Assembly: GCA_008973525.1 (NCBI GenBank)
Contig: WACJ01000403.1
Location: forward strand, 124,001-188,000
Direction of reading: 5' to 3'
DNA: 64,000 bases
Origin: Stenopsyche tienmushanensis
Taxonomy: Eukaryota > Arthropoda > Insecta > Trichoptera > Stenopsychidae
Shown: piece after piece, positions 12,223-23,608 of the stretch
Position numbering within the stretch: the first letter of the stretch is position 1
How the letters are laid out: each line of letters begins with the position of its first letter
The notes under the pieces: generated by a model
What the model was told of the DNA's origin: nothing
What the model saw: the letters and a program-made list of their open reading frames with translations, nothing else
Databases searched by the model: none
Translations under genes and position numbers: made by a program

Positions 12223-12438
12223 TCAGATATATTGTAGATTCATCAGAAATTTCATTTAGCAAAGATCGACTGTGATTGAGAAAAGTTTTATACAATATTT
12301 TACAAATTTTATTATTCAAGATTAATCAGATCCCTTTTCGGCATATTTTTGCCTTTTTCGCCGATAAAATGATCCGATATTGGGATGAGATAATCCAAAG
12401 ATTTTCAGAGTTCCGAACGTTCATGTGATACGCCCTAA
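12223..12438. mobile_element. Short TIR element (MITE-like), about 216 bp
   Basis: The right end (…TTCCGAACGTTCATGTGATA then CGCCCTAA) is related to both ends of the element at 51.9-52.6 kb. The left end near 12223-12255 is a diverged inverted counterpart. TA occurs on both sides (12221-12222 and 12439-12440). The subterminal part matches the 52.5-kb element in inverse orientation (TTCTCAATCACAGTCGATC versus TTCTCAATTACGATCGATT). It is therefore a small non-autonomous derivative of the same family. The left boundary is the less certain one. Confidence 0.55.
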
Positions 12439-12439
12439 T

Positions 12440-14310
12440 ATGTATATAAATTATTCGGTCTCGTCGATCGCCCCGATTTTGATCTATCCAACTCATTCAA
12501 TTTCGTCAATAAGAATAACAAGTTTGCGAATATTCGTAATTAAGAAATGAATCCCTGGATGGATCGTGTTATTGCGAGTTTACCTCGCGAAGATAATGAA
12601 AGCATTTTCGTTTCTAATTCTCTCATTCGGAGAGTGATTTCCCACGAGATGGGGTCCATCATGGACCGCCATCAAATCACAGATGGCAGCAGCGAATGTA
12701 CGTTTCAGACAAATCCCCTTTTTTCAGACTCTTTTCACTCCATCGTATGAATATTTGAGCACGGTTGAATAATAAGAGGCTCGGGCAAAGGGTTTCCATT
12801 GCATGAAAAGGTTCGAGACTTGTTGAATCGATACATGCGAGTGATCCGCTGAAAGGGGGGAAATATTTTTAAGACTCTTGATAAATATTTCAATGCCGAC
12901 ATGTTACTCCGCACACGAAAAATATTATTGCATGCGATTTTATCGACGGCCGGCAACGGGTTGAACATATCAAAAAAATGTCGATCATAACGAATTCTTA
13001 TGGCGATAATAAATCATATAAATATACCTCATCTTACGTCGCCGCATGAACGTTTTACCCGTAAAATCATAAAATCTATTGATAGATTAACTCTATTTAC
13101 GTGCTGGTCTGTTCGGACGTATAAGAATATGGCTCGTATACGTTCTTACTCGGGACGATGTTAGCATCATGTTTTATATTAAAATAAATCGGGTTTATTA
13201 ATCCCATAAATATCGTTATATATAATAACATCAATTTTTTATTGTAGTACTAAAGAATTCTGATTGCAATATTATTTGACCCTTCGTGTATTTCGGCGGA
13301 AAGGATGAGCCATATATATTTTTATGCACGTTATATTTTATGATTTGCACAAATACGCTACTATTAATTTTTTATGTTGGTAAAATATGATTAAACGTTA
13401 GCCGTGGATTTATGGAGCTAAATTTCGAAAATGCTCAATTCGGAAACCTTAAATAAATACCTTTTTATAGTGATTTGGAGTAGTTTTTGCTACCTTCCAG
13501 TAAAAGTCGATATAATCATCCAAATTCTTTATTTTGTTTGGCTTTCATAAATAAAACCCAGAAATCGTACTACCTTCAATAAAAAGCGGACGAAGAATTG
13601 AATCTACGATGCAGAAAATCTGGGTGTAATCCTTTCTCGGTAATGGATATTGAAAAGATCTTAGACTTGCATTGGACTGCAAGTTAAAGTAAAAGTCTTG
13701 AGTGGCTTTTAGCAATCCCTTTTATGAGACTATTGCCAATCATTTTTACACAGTTTTTCATAGCAAATATGTCTTTTTAAAAATATGGTCTCTTGTAGAT
13801 TTGAACCTAATATTATTGAGCTACAAATCCAACCGTATAACTACGGGACTACCTCTAGGTATTTACAGTCAAAATTTGGATCCACACAACAAAAAAGTTA
13901 TTAAAAATAAACATGGATGGAAAATAGTGATGATATGGGCAACGAATAAAATGGAGACTTGTTAGAGATGTTTTAAGTTATCTATGAAAATAGTTCAACA
14001 ATCAACAACCACCCATTGGAACGAAAATTTAATGTAAATGCTTTTACATGCTTTTAAATGTAAATGGTTTATTTGTTGTGTATTCTGTGAGAACGCTCAA
14101 AAAATAAAAATAAATTGTCAGAATGCTCTACATATTAAGATACCTTAATAAAAAAAAACTTTGAAATAGCTTTCAATTTTAAATATATTTTGGATTTTAT
14201 TCGATTGCAACTGTCGAACTGCTGAAAACAACAAACTATGTATAGCGTGAGCGATTTAACATCCCTTTGCAATAGCGTTGTTGATCTAGACGAATTTAAT
14301 TAGCCAGATT
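12440..14310. other. Non-coding; less AT-rich stretch 12440-13160
   Basis: No gene is recognisable. Frames at 12547-12750 (plus), 12735-12968 (minus) and 13702-13965 (plus) are open but lack family features and start context. The sequence at 12440-13160 is closer to even base composition than its flanks, which may reflect conservation. 13160-14310 is AT-rich with nothing to report. Confidence 0.3.
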
Positions 14311-14314
14311 AACA

Positions 14315-14600
14315 GTGATATCTTCCGTCGCTCTTGTGCGTGCACCGTTGCCGATTGGGACGCGCAGAAGGTGGGAGTCGAAAGGAGTCGGCGATTGGCC
14401 TTGGCTACGGGAAGACATCCTTCTCGCAGCCAGATCTTTTTCTCGCTCTCATGCTGAATAAAAAGTTATTTATAGAAGAGTGTCTTTTTATTCGATGCCC
14501 CTCCAGCTACACATGATCCGAAAGAAGAACGAAGACGAGCGCGTGGGTGCGGGGGTCGCCCGGGAACTCTGCCCTCGAGAGCGCCCCCACTCCTACGTAA
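14315..14600 (+). mobile_element. Gypsy-type LTR fragment (copy A)
   Basis: This GC-rich segment is homologous over its length to the reverse complement of 22.95-23.24 kb and 25.13-25.58 kb. The shared order is GTGCACCGTTGCC, GGCCTTGGCT, TTCTCGCAGCCAGATC, an AATAAA polyadenylation signal (14457-14462), then GCGCCCCCACTCCTACGTAA at the end. No primer site follows at 14600, so it is a solo or truncated LTR. The open frames across it (14334-14671) are by-products of GC richness. A mariner begins 86 bp downstream. Confidence 0.65.
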
Positions 14601-14685
14601 TATATGTTTTATTAATTTTCATTTTACTATATTGCTTAAACGTCTTTGAAAGGGATTTTGAACTCAGTTAAAAATAATGAAAATA

Positions 14686-15010
14686 TTAGGGATACCCATG
14701 AGTAATGTCGTTTTTTTGTTGCACATCATTAAATTTAAACTTCGTTAGCTTGAGAAAAAGAAATCGCCCTCTTAATCTCTCAACCGAAAATAAGATGAGC
14801 GCGTCCTTCGGAACAACATCTGCAAGATTTATGGTGGCATATTAGATGTTAGAAAATGCCAACGATATCTTTAAAAATTAAATCTGATGATTTGAGTTTG
14901 GAAGACGGCTTTCAAAGTAGATCCAGGCCGGGACGATCCATCCAATCCGATGGTGACCATGGAAACATCATCAGAAATGGTTGACATATCCTGGTTTAGT
15001 ACTCAGATAA
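14686..15010 (+). mobile_element. Mariner 5' portion
   Basis: TTAGGGATACCCATGAGTAA preceded by TA (14684-14685) has the form of a mariner TIR and runs into GTCGTTTTTTT. The same style of end is seen at 49.19 kb. About 200 bp later one frame reads KIKSDDLSLEDG, then RSRPGRS after a small shift. This matches the mariner N-terminal block KFKSGDFSLEDEPRSGRP. I found no matching right end and no catalytic domain, so the element is 3'-truncated or too decayed to follow beyond about 15.0 kb. Confidence 0.6.
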
Positions 15011-15520
15011 TTATCCAGTACTCGCTGGATTTTACGAGAATTCGAGATAAATGAAGATTAAGAAAATATATTTTAAATTACATTGGAAATAAACAACATT
15101 ACTTGTAAGCACCCTAATATTATCAATAGAATTCAATCGTAATATATTTATTTTAGACAAGAACCCCCAACCGATCATTGTATTATCTGATGAATAGAAT
15201 GTCTCCAAAGGGCGAAGATTTGGCAATTTTTCAGCAAACAAGACAGCCATATCTGGTTGAAATTTATCAACAATTTAGGGCAGTAAGTGGCTATGAAAAA
15301 ACAAGGCAAAACCATAATTTTAATTGCAATATATGTTTTCACCAAATCTGAATACTAGTATTTTATGACGAATATTTGATTAAAAAATAGCTATATTCAT
15401 TAATAAGTTCGGATTTATATGATCACCAGATTTTGCCTTTTTGTCTGACAATTAGCAATATTCAATTGATATCATTTCATCTGTGGAGTTTATGTATTCA
15501 ATATTTTTAATATTCACTCG
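15011..15520. other. Non-coding, containing one copy of a short dispersed motif
   Basis: 15271-15302 (TTTAGGGCAGTAAGTGGCTA then TGAAAAAAC) resembles 27391-27425, 32511-32545 and 60151-60180. The shared core is TTTAGAACAGCGAGTGGCCATGAA-like. It may be a remnant of one old repeat family. Nothing else was recognised. Confidence 0.35.
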
Positions 15521-15613
15521 CCAATAATATTTTTCATAATATTGTAACGTATGAATGTTATAATATTTTACCAATAATATTTTTCATAATATTGTAACGT
15601 ATGAATGTTATAA
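15521..15613. repeat. Tandem duplication, 50-bp unit
   Basis: CCAATAATATTTTTCATAAT through GTATGAATGTTATAA occurs at 15521-15563 and again, without mismatch over 43 bp, at 15571-15613. The period is 50 bp. The perfect identity suggests a recent slippage or duplication event. Confidence 0.9.
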
Positions 15614-18070
15614 AAATAAACAGGACAAAATTAAATTAAAATAAGGCATTCAGACAAGCTTTCAATGATTGTTTTAATCTCTTGAGCGAGCAAGTGGTGT
15701 TAATTATTTAGATTTAGATTTTACAGTGTGTTTTAACTACATGACGCTAATAAAGTGACGATATATGATATGGGGAAACTAAATACTGCTGTCGGCGATA
15801 AACAACCAAAGTTATCCCGTCGTTTTTTGGCACTCCTCAAACCCACTCAAAGCTTTGAGATTTGAGATCTTTAAAGTGAAACCCTCCAAAACTTTTAGAG
15901 TTCAGCTACATGAGTCCCAAAAAGCTCCCAATAACCTGCATAATTCCGCATACAGATTGCATCGATATCGAGGCCGCCAATTCCCGGTAGCTATTCTCGG
16001 CTTAATAGTCAAATTACCTCAGCCGGTTCGCCTGGATTATATGGAAAATAACATGGTTATGATGCGATTAATTATCTGACCGGAGATTTTTAAAACTGTT
16101 ATTGAAAACCGATGAAAACATTATTTTGTGGCATAAATAGCGTGTATAATGTTCCACTAAAGGGGATGATTAAATGTTATTTTTCAATAATATTGACGGA
16201 GAATTATTAAAAAAATATATATATTGTGTTTGACCGAATTTTCAGGCCTTGATGAATATCACTTCTGTGTTCTGTTTGCACTACTTTCAATTTATAAATA
16301 AGATAGAACAAAGGCCTTAATACATTGTTTATAAACACAAAGTCTTGGGATTATAGCGGTTCGTTCATAATACAGATGATCCATCAAAATTTGTAAATAT
16401 GAGTATGTCTATATGCCACAGCAGACACCGTCTGGCTTAACACATCACATCCACTTTTCTGATCCAATCATATTTTGCTAATCCGCTTCATTTTTCAGCA
16501 AGACCTGCTAGGAATCGACATCTTTCAAACATAATAACGGCATACAATGTTCGTTTGATTGAGGCTTTCATTGAAAATAGTAAAAATATGCTCATCGTTC
16601 TTATATGTATATATTTGGCACGATGTAAATGTATGAGTAAATTCAATCCAAAATTATTTACAATCAACCCCCGTATATCATGGCATTCTTACAACAGAGT
16701 TGCTCTCTTATAGCTTCATTATTACAGTCAAGCATAAATCATAGCTATAAATAATACTCATTAGTTCTGGAAATCGCTGAAATGGATTTTATTTAAATAC
16801 AGTCATCAATGAACGTATTGAAGTCTGAATGATTTTGGCTACTAAAAACAGAGTGGACTTAATATTCTGGTATTGTTAAATCTATTAAATGGGAAGGCTT
16901 TAATAATAAGAAAGTTAAGTATATTCAAAAACCATTGTTGGAAGAAGACTTACATGCAAATTTGATGGAAATGGTGGTGAAATAATCCAAAATTTAAACT
17001 ACTTTAGTTCAGAAGAAAACAATTTATAAATTCATCCATTCAACATTGAATGCATCCTGGAAAAATATGATCTGAATTAATTCTTATTAAGTCAGTAAAA
17101 GGGGAAGACTTTGACAATATGAATATTGAGGATATTCTAGAATTATATCCGGAAAAATTCAAAATTTAAAGTTCAATAGTACAGATGGAAACAATGAAGA
17201 AGTTAAGCATATTGTGCTAAAAAGCATATATAAATAGAAATGGTTGAATAATTAGATATTTATTAAATGTCAATCCTTCCATAGAAAAAGTACACGATTT
17301 AAGAGAGATTTTTTTAAAGATCATCAAAAGTAACCTGTTTTACCCAAATTTTTCAATGTAAGTTGACTTTAATTGCGATCTTTTAAATGCTATTTTCATA
17401 GAAAATATCTACCGCATTAAAAGAGTCTGATTTGTATAGTAAATATAATTAATTTGCCTGTATAATATTTATTCTTTGATATCTAAATATTGAAAATATA
17501 TCCTGTTGTTCAATGATTTATAAAGTTAGTTAAATTAGCTCATAAGCAGTTTTATAATTGAGTTTATCAACCTCTATATGTACCCTATATTTACCTTTGT
17601 GACTTTGTTCAATTAATAAGCTTAAACCTCATAAGGAAAACTTGGATCTGGAAAAGCTTCAAAGTTTGTTATGAACACAATAATGAGGTGTTAAAAATAA
17701 CAAAGGGCTTGAGCTTATACGAGTATGTATTTTTTATGGATTTTATTTATTTTATGAAAGGTTGTGCTCAAATTAAATTTGCTTTGTTGTTTTTTCTTCT
17801 TGGAAAAAATATAATTTATTGAAGGAAGACTTCACATGATTGCCAAGCCAATAGTGAAAGAAAATGTTTGTTTTGGTCAAAGTTTTATACAAGTTTTCCA
17901 CTATAAGAAATTGAAAGGCGATATTTTTTTTAGAGATAAAAGACACGTTTAGAGTTAGCAAACAACTCGTTACAGAATGGAAGCAAGAAAATCAATATAT
18001 CCACCTATTTTTCTACAGCCGCGACTATTTTATTATTTCAAACTAATTTTAAAAAATGACACTTGGCGGC
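15614..18070. other. Non-coding AT-rich stretch
   Basis: No gene, RNA or repeat was recognised. A frame at 15855-16079 has no family features. The 16860-17240 stretch looks weakly coding in composition (Lys/Asn/Glu-rich) but is broken by many stops and matches nothing I know. Confidence 0.4.
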
Positions 18071-18074
18071 TTTC

Positions 18075-18230
18075 AAAAACGTTACAAGGTCGATTTGGCC
18101 TTAACGAACGGGGACTTTGACCGCGATAAGCCCATCCGGGGGATTTATTCAGGTCGAATCCTGTCACTACCCTTTGCTATCCACTCCACTGGATAATACA
18201 TCGGTAAAGCACTCGACTTAGCCGTGACAA
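18075..18230 (-). repeat. tRNA-derived SINE-like segment
   Basis: Read on the minus strand from 18228, GGCTAAGTCGAGTG resembles a pol III A box. About 45 bp later, CAGGATTCGACCTG resembles a B box and T-arm. The segment continues about 70 bp past the B box with GC-rich sequence (CCCCCGGATGGGCTTATCGC) unlike a tRNA 3' end. That is the arrangement of a tRNA-derived SINE head. It is not a functional tRNA because no cloverleaf with an anticodon arm can be drawn. No second copy exists in the window to confirm it. Confidence 0.35.
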
Positions 18231-18960
18231 AAAAATAAAATGATATACAAACAACTCACCTCTGTCGAACCCTAATTTGGGAGCGATTTTCTTCTCGGGA
18301 TATCCTGGAAAGGCGCCCCAGAAAATACATTTCTCGCGCCTGAATAACGCAAGGCGTGAACTCTTGAACTCTCACTATTGAGTTATTCAAAATAATATAT
18401 TTTCGTTCTCTCGCATTTAAGGTTGAATATTTTTTTATTATGTCTTGCAATTCTTATTCATTCTCATATATCCGATATTCGTGTTTTCCTAGAAAAACAC
18501 CTTATAAGCTTCCATATATACTCATAAAAATAAGAAAAATATATTAAAATTCTCCAAATTTCATAACTTTTAATAGGCTTATTTCAAAAGCTTTTGAAAT
18601 AAAATATAATTGACTCTGATTGATCATCCCACATCTATTTTACACTCGTTTCCTAGTTCCTAGTTATCAACTTCCAATCTACATAATAATTATTTTTCTT
18701 TAGCGCTTATTTGTTGCTAAATATCAGATTACTATATTATTTAAAAGACATAAAGAGCATTCTGTTCCAGCCTAGAAATATTTAAGATTACAATAGTGAT
18801 ATATGGCTTTAAGAAAACAAGAACCTGCTTAGGTCATTTTTTGTATCACACTAATAATGGGATGCAAACGTTTAGTCAAGATGAATCAAAGAAAGCCATA
18901 ACACATTTTGAAATATTAAAATGTTTAGCATTTATGAAAATTTTCTAAATAATATTTCCA
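18231..18960. other. Non-coding stretch
   Basis: Nothing was recognised. An open minus-strand frame (18256-18450) follows the SINE-like segment but has no family features. Confidence 0.4.
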
Positions 18961-19029
18961 TTAGTTTAATTAATCTTAAAATTATAGTCTACCAAGCTTT
19001 TAATAATAATTTACGAAACCTGAAAATTT

Positions 19030-19170
19030 GTATATACCGTCATTAAATTAAAATCTACAAAGCTATTTTTTTGTCTACAAGTATTTTACGTTATTAATGA
19101 TTAAATAAACGTCGTCTACTTTCAATACAAGATGGCTAGGAGTTTGGTAGACGTGGCTAAAGTTATTGAA
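19030..19170 (-). repeat. Dispersed repeat carrying the empty site of a mariner
   Basis: Read on the minus strand this matches 22775-22877 continued at 23609. The shared pieces are GAAAGTAGACGACGTTTATT, TACTTGTAGACAAAAAA and AGCTTTGTAGATTTTAA. Here AGCTTTG-TA-GATTTTAA is continuous, whereas at 22.9 kb a mariner interrupts it exactly at the TA. The open frame at 19132-19356 (plus) begins in this repeat. It is not open in the other copy, so I do not call it a gene. Confidence 0.75.
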
Positions 19171-19359
19171 CAGAAACTTGATCAAAATATTGTAATTTTC
19201 AAAACATTACAATATGAAGCACATATAATTTTTATTATAAACAGCTACAATATTATTTCAATTCTGTGGATATATAGTATTTATTTACATGTCTCAAAAA
19301 TTGTTATAAATCGTCCTTTGAATATTGAGTTATCCCAAATGTCTGTAATTCTCTAATTT

Positions 19360-21100
19360 AAAATTATACATAGCTATAAGAACGCAATCGTGTTATAGGA
19401 ATGCCGTGTTATATGAGGGCTTCATTTGTGTCTTTCAATTATTTGCTATACACTATTAAAGAATACTTCAAAAAATAAAGGGAAAAATGTTGTTTGTGCC
19501 AAGATATCCTCACAAAGTTAGGCGTGTTTTCTTAATGTCTAAATTATGTAAATTGTAGTATGTGTGTACAATTTTTTGCAATAACTAATTTAGATTATAT
19601 CCCCAAATTACAATATTCATATAAATAACAACTCTATGAACAATAAATGTAGCTCATTTATATTATACCATATAATATAATAAGAGATTCGTCTATGAGC
19701 GCTTGAATTCTCAGACGCACTTTACCAAATGGATTAATATGGATTATGTCTTTGTCTTTAAATATTTTTCGAGGATTAATAAAAACAATATTAAAGCTCA
19801 AAATTTTGCATAAATTTTCATTTAAAGGAGCTAAGATTTCAAATTACACCCGATTATCTAGGAGGACCTTCAAGACAAATTAGTTTTAACCTCCCCAATT
19901 CCCCGAATTTGGTTTTCCCACCTGACGGGAGCTTATCGAGTTTTGCATTGCCAATATTTAGGAGGCATTTGCATCTCAAATGCCTTCATGTTTTCTAATT
20001 TAGGCTCGTCCATTGAAAATCCTCTTGAATATGAACGATCGCAAACTCACAAAGAGAATCCTTCATGAGCCGAAATTCGCAACGAGCTGCAAGCGTCAGG
20101 ATTAAATTTGAGCAAATGAAAATATTGCTATTTTCAAGTGAATCGGCTCTAGGGACCTTTTAATTCGATCACTCTTGAACCATTTTATTTTAGAAATACC
20201 TAGACTTGGAGAAATTTTGATAATTTTTTGCGAGAAATAATCTCGTTCTTGGGTTTGCTGATGTAAGCCAAATATTTTCATTGTAGAAAATTACACCCGA
20301 ACAAAGCTTTTCGTGTTTTCAATAAAGGAGCATAATATTGGCTACGTTACTTCTTAATAATACAAGTGTATTAATAACAAACTCATCATGGATATTTTCC
20401 GTTTTTTTTTTCTTAAATAACATCAATATAAAAATTATTACAAAGGAAAAATCTGATAAAATTAAATAAAACCGATGAAAATTATTAAACGAACGTAATA
20501 TTGCGTGCTCAGTGTCCATATCAACGTAATTATATTAAAGTATGTGGGAAATATCAAGATTTTATTTTTATATGCAATAACACATGAATATGTTTGCATA
20601 TGTAAGAATTGTAATCCAAACTAAATTTTGTACAATTAATCAAATTTTCTAACTTATGCGTTATACGAATTCGATTCCGATACAAATAATATGTATTTGA
20701 ATATAAATCATATTAGCTCAAGTGATTATGCCAACCTGAACATATTTATTTGGCTGTAACTTACGTCAATGTATTTATATACTTAAGAATATACAAGAAA
20801 CACCAAATCAAGTGCTATGAGCTTTAAGCAAAAATAGAAAGTAATCAATACCATAGCAATAATATTCACAATTTCATAAAGTCTCCAAAAATATGGCATT
20901 CGCCCTTATACTCTAAAATCAAAAAACATCCACCATTATGTTTTTGTGTTTGTACTTCAATCCTATTCTATAAGCAGACAACATTATTTATAGATACATA
21001 CGCGAAAGCGTATGTATTTATAAATAATTATTTATAAGCCTAATTATTACTAATTATTTATAAGTCTATAAATAAGTATTTATAATTATTATTTAAGCCA
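19360..21100. other. Non-coding; less AT-rich stretch 19860-20130
   Basis: The 19860-20130 stretch contains a perfect POU octamer ATTTGCAT (19967-19974). The octamer lies in a small palindrome, with AGGCATTT at 19963-19970 opposite AAATGCCT at 19978-19985. This is a possible enhancer, with weak evidence. Around 21000-21100 are several low-complexity TTTATAA repeats. No gene was seen. Confidence 0.25.
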
Positions 21101-21109
21101 AAAATATTT

Positions 21110-21309
21110 GGCTTAAATAGCGGTTGATGGCTTTTTTGAGGCGCTCGACGATTCTCACTATAAACAGGGTATCGATGCTATTAAACATCGCTGAGAAATA
21201 TGTATTGAAATGTAGGGAGACTATGTTGAAAAATAAATAAAGAAAAAATCCAATATTTTTTGTGTGTTCTTTATTCGGTCGGGTACTTCTGGAACTACCC
21301 GCATACGAT
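21110..21309 (+). mobile_element. Mariner 3' end (5'-truncated)
   Basis: The frame 21147-21236 reads DDSHYKQGIDAIKHR, then after one stop EICIEM, and after another GDYVEK and a terminator. That is the usual mariner C-terminus (family pattern FYKEGI..L..RW.KC....GDYVEK). It is followed by GGTCGGGTACTTCTGGAACT and ACCCGCATA (21277-21309). Read inverted, this has the form of a mariner right TIR of the kind with GTAGTTC and AAGTACCC. Upstream catalytic parts are missing. Two stops mark it as dead. Confidence 0.65.
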
Positions 21310-22770
21310 AGTTGACGTTTCTTGTTTTTTAATATAAAAATAGCATAATACATAAAAATTATAATAAGACGTAAAATTGAGAATTACATCAGATTTAAAT
21401 AGGGGCTGCATATACAACCTAACAGCATAATTGAAGAACTAACCGAACGACCATTTAAGACACGCAGGCTAAAACTCTTTATGATCCAAGACATGGCGAA
21501 TGATGCAAATCCTAGACAAATATAAAAGCTATATTACCAAATATATTTTAATACAAATTGTGAATATTATCATCACACGAAGACAACATGCAAGCTTGTT
21601 GGCACCCTGTTATCGATGGCTTGGTACGTACAACTAATATAATGATTATCACTGATTGATCGAGTGGATTCTATATCTTATATGAATTTCCATCCCCTAA
21701 AACACCATAGATATCTTTCTATGTGATATATTATTCATGAAAGGGAAAAAAAATAATCCGCAGGATTCTCTGCCAACACGCGTACTTTAATAAACACTCT
21801 AAAAGCCAGTGGTGGCGTCGTTTCGCGTACATTAATCTCCATATTTAATGTGGAATTCTTGTATTCATTTATTTATTATGTAGACACATTTCAAAACTTA
21901 CATCACGTATATGGCATTACAAAATGAAATACTTTTTACGCGTTATCATGATTAAGGCCCGGAGAAATTGCTCCGAGCTTAAGCTCTCAGGTTGCGGCGT
22001 AGTAAATTTCATGAATATGTATTTTTACTTGGAATCTAAGGAGCTTTTTCGCTCCATTAGAAAATTTAGCGATTCACAAAGGATGAATCGTCTTTAATTG
22101 ATCGCAATATTTCTATAGAGAATTTAACACAATGTCGAATGGTCATTCCAAATCCGAGCTCCTCCAAATGTGATCCCTTTTTTCTGTGCTGTCATTTACA
22201 GATTTCGATTCGATTTCTACGTTACATTAATAGGTGAATGGGTCGATTGACTTTTCGGCTTTTTGAACGAGCTTTGCAGACGATTGTTGAAGAGTTCGTG
22301 TCCGAACGTTCCAGTAATTGGGTTGAAGCTTACATAGACCCAGTACTTATAACTCAATTATGATGATAGCTGATTGATATAGCACCCTAGTTCGTGTCAA
22401 ATCCCTCTATATAAAATCTATTTCACCCATGTTAAATATATTTAGCACACATTCACTTAAATAAACTAAATTGCTTAGTAATATCATCTGATAATCAAAT
22501 ATATACTGCAGAGTTCAATCATTTATCCACCTCAGAATGAAAAAAACTAATATGTTAATTGAAACAATTATATATAACTTAGAGTTTATCTCATTTTGTA
22601 CTATCAAGGAGATATTTGGGAAGCATAATGGAAAACAGGGCCAATTGAAAATTACACTCGTATAAAGTTTTCTCAAAAATTTTGCATGAATGTATAATAG
22701 ACAATAGACATATCAATAAAAGTATTTTGAATTATGATTCATTCAAATTTGCTTTGAAAGCTCTCTCGCT
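21310..22770. other. Non-coding stretch
   Basis: Nothing was recognised in either strand. 21960-22330 is somewhat less AT-rich. Confidence 0.4.
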
Positions 22771-22774
22771 ACAA

Positions 22775-22877
22775 CTTTAGTTACATCTAAGTCTTAACCA
22801 CTTTGTATCGAAAGTAGACGACGTTTATTTAACAACAATTAACGTAAGCTACTTGTAGACAAAAAATCAGCTTTGTA
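22775..22877 (+). repeat. Dispersed repeat, left half, split by a mariner
   Basis: This is homologous to the reverse complement of 19045-19170. The repeat breaks off at AGCTTTGTA (22877) and resumes with TAGATTTTAA at 23609, on the far side of the mariner. The TA is present twice, which is the target-site duplication. Confidence 0.75.
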
Positions 22878-22952
22878 TTAGGTCGATGCAAAAATAACGT
22901 CGTATTTTTAAGAAGATAAAAGTTAATTCTTTACTAAATTAATCAATGGAAT

Positions 22953-23235
22953 TGTAACGTTAAAGTGGGGGCATTCTCGGGGGCAGATCACCCGGGCGGC
23001 TCCCCGCCCCACGTGCTCATCGGGATGGCCGCGCTAGCGCACGGGTCCGTTTTTTATCGGAGCGTGATTTTGCTGGACGAATGGATGGGGATAGACGGGC
23101 GTCGAATAGAAAGACTCTCTTCTCTAAATAACTATTTATTCCACACGAGCGAGAGAGAAAGAGAGATCTGGCTGCAGGAAGGACGACCTCCCGCAGCCAA
23201 GGCCAACCAACTCTCTCTCAAACCTCATCATCATA
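22953..23235 (-). mobile_element. Gypsy-type LTR fragment (copy B)
   Basis: On the minus strand this ends in …CCCACTTTAACGTTACA, the same TTACA end as at 53.7 kb. It carries AATAAA (plus-strand TTTATT 23135-23140) and the shared GCAGCCAGATC and GGCCTTGGCTGCGGGAGG blocks. No primer site adjoins, so it is a solo or truncated LTR. The open plus-strand frame 22965-23240 is only a consequence of GC richness. It lies within the mariner, so it inserted later than that element. Confidence 0.65.
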
Positions 23236-23427
23236 GATAATTGATATTCATCTTCATAGCGATGTCCCTGATATTTTGACGGGAATCAGCTTCAAATATG
23301 GCTTTCAATACATCATCATCGGTGGTTGAAGGACGCCCCGCTTTTTCTTCATCAGCTGTTAATAAAGTCCAAAAGTCCAAAATTCCAAAAGTAAACAGTG
23401 TCGAATATGCACTTTTTTCTCTGGCAT
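23236..23427 (-). pseudogene. Mariner transposase N-terminus
   Basis: From the minus-strand ATG at 23427 the product begins MPEKKVHIRHCLL. After a frameshift and missing bases it continues TADEEKAGRPSTTDDDVLKA and ADSRQNIRDIA, matching the mariner N-terminal domain (GRPS…DDD…L…, then the first helix-turn-helix). It stops at the LTR junction. The catalytic DDD domain is not present on the other side. Confidence 0.8.
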
Positions 23428-23608
23428 TTTAAAAATTCGCAAGGTCTCTATATAACTCGATCAGTAAAGATAGACTAAACAAATATTAGGAAAAACCCTC
23501 CTTTACATAATACAAATGCAACATTAAGCTCAGATGTTAGCACAGTTGATTAAAAACAATATATCATAGTCTATATAAAAATACGACGTTTCTTATGCAT
23601 CAACCTGA

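Larger units (their letters stand above)
22878..23608 (-). mobile_element. Mariner element with an LTR inserted in it
   Basis: The left end reads TTAGGTCGATGCAAAAATAA then CGTCGTATTTTTA. The right end, inverted, is TCAGGTTGATGCATAAGAAA then CGTCGTATTTTTA. These are matching TIRs of about 33 bp with TA on both sides. The transposase start lies on the minus strand next to the right end. A gypsy-type LTR fragment (22953-23235) sits inside. The host site without the insertion is preserved at 19.05 kb, which confirms both ends. Most of the catalytic domain is absent. Confidence 0.88.

Noticed and set aside
18075..18230. A functional tRNA gene
   Set aside because: A- and B-box-like words are present, but a cloverleaf with anticodon and acceptor stems cannot be formed.
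21000..21100. CRISPR-like or satellite array of TTTATAA units
   Set aside because: The units are irregular, with no constant spacer length. It is ordinary AT-rich low-complexity DNA.
22965..23240. Plus-strand open frame of 91 codons
   Set aside because: It lies within a GC-rich LTR fragment that has homologues at 14.3 and 25.1 kb in which the frame is not maintained.
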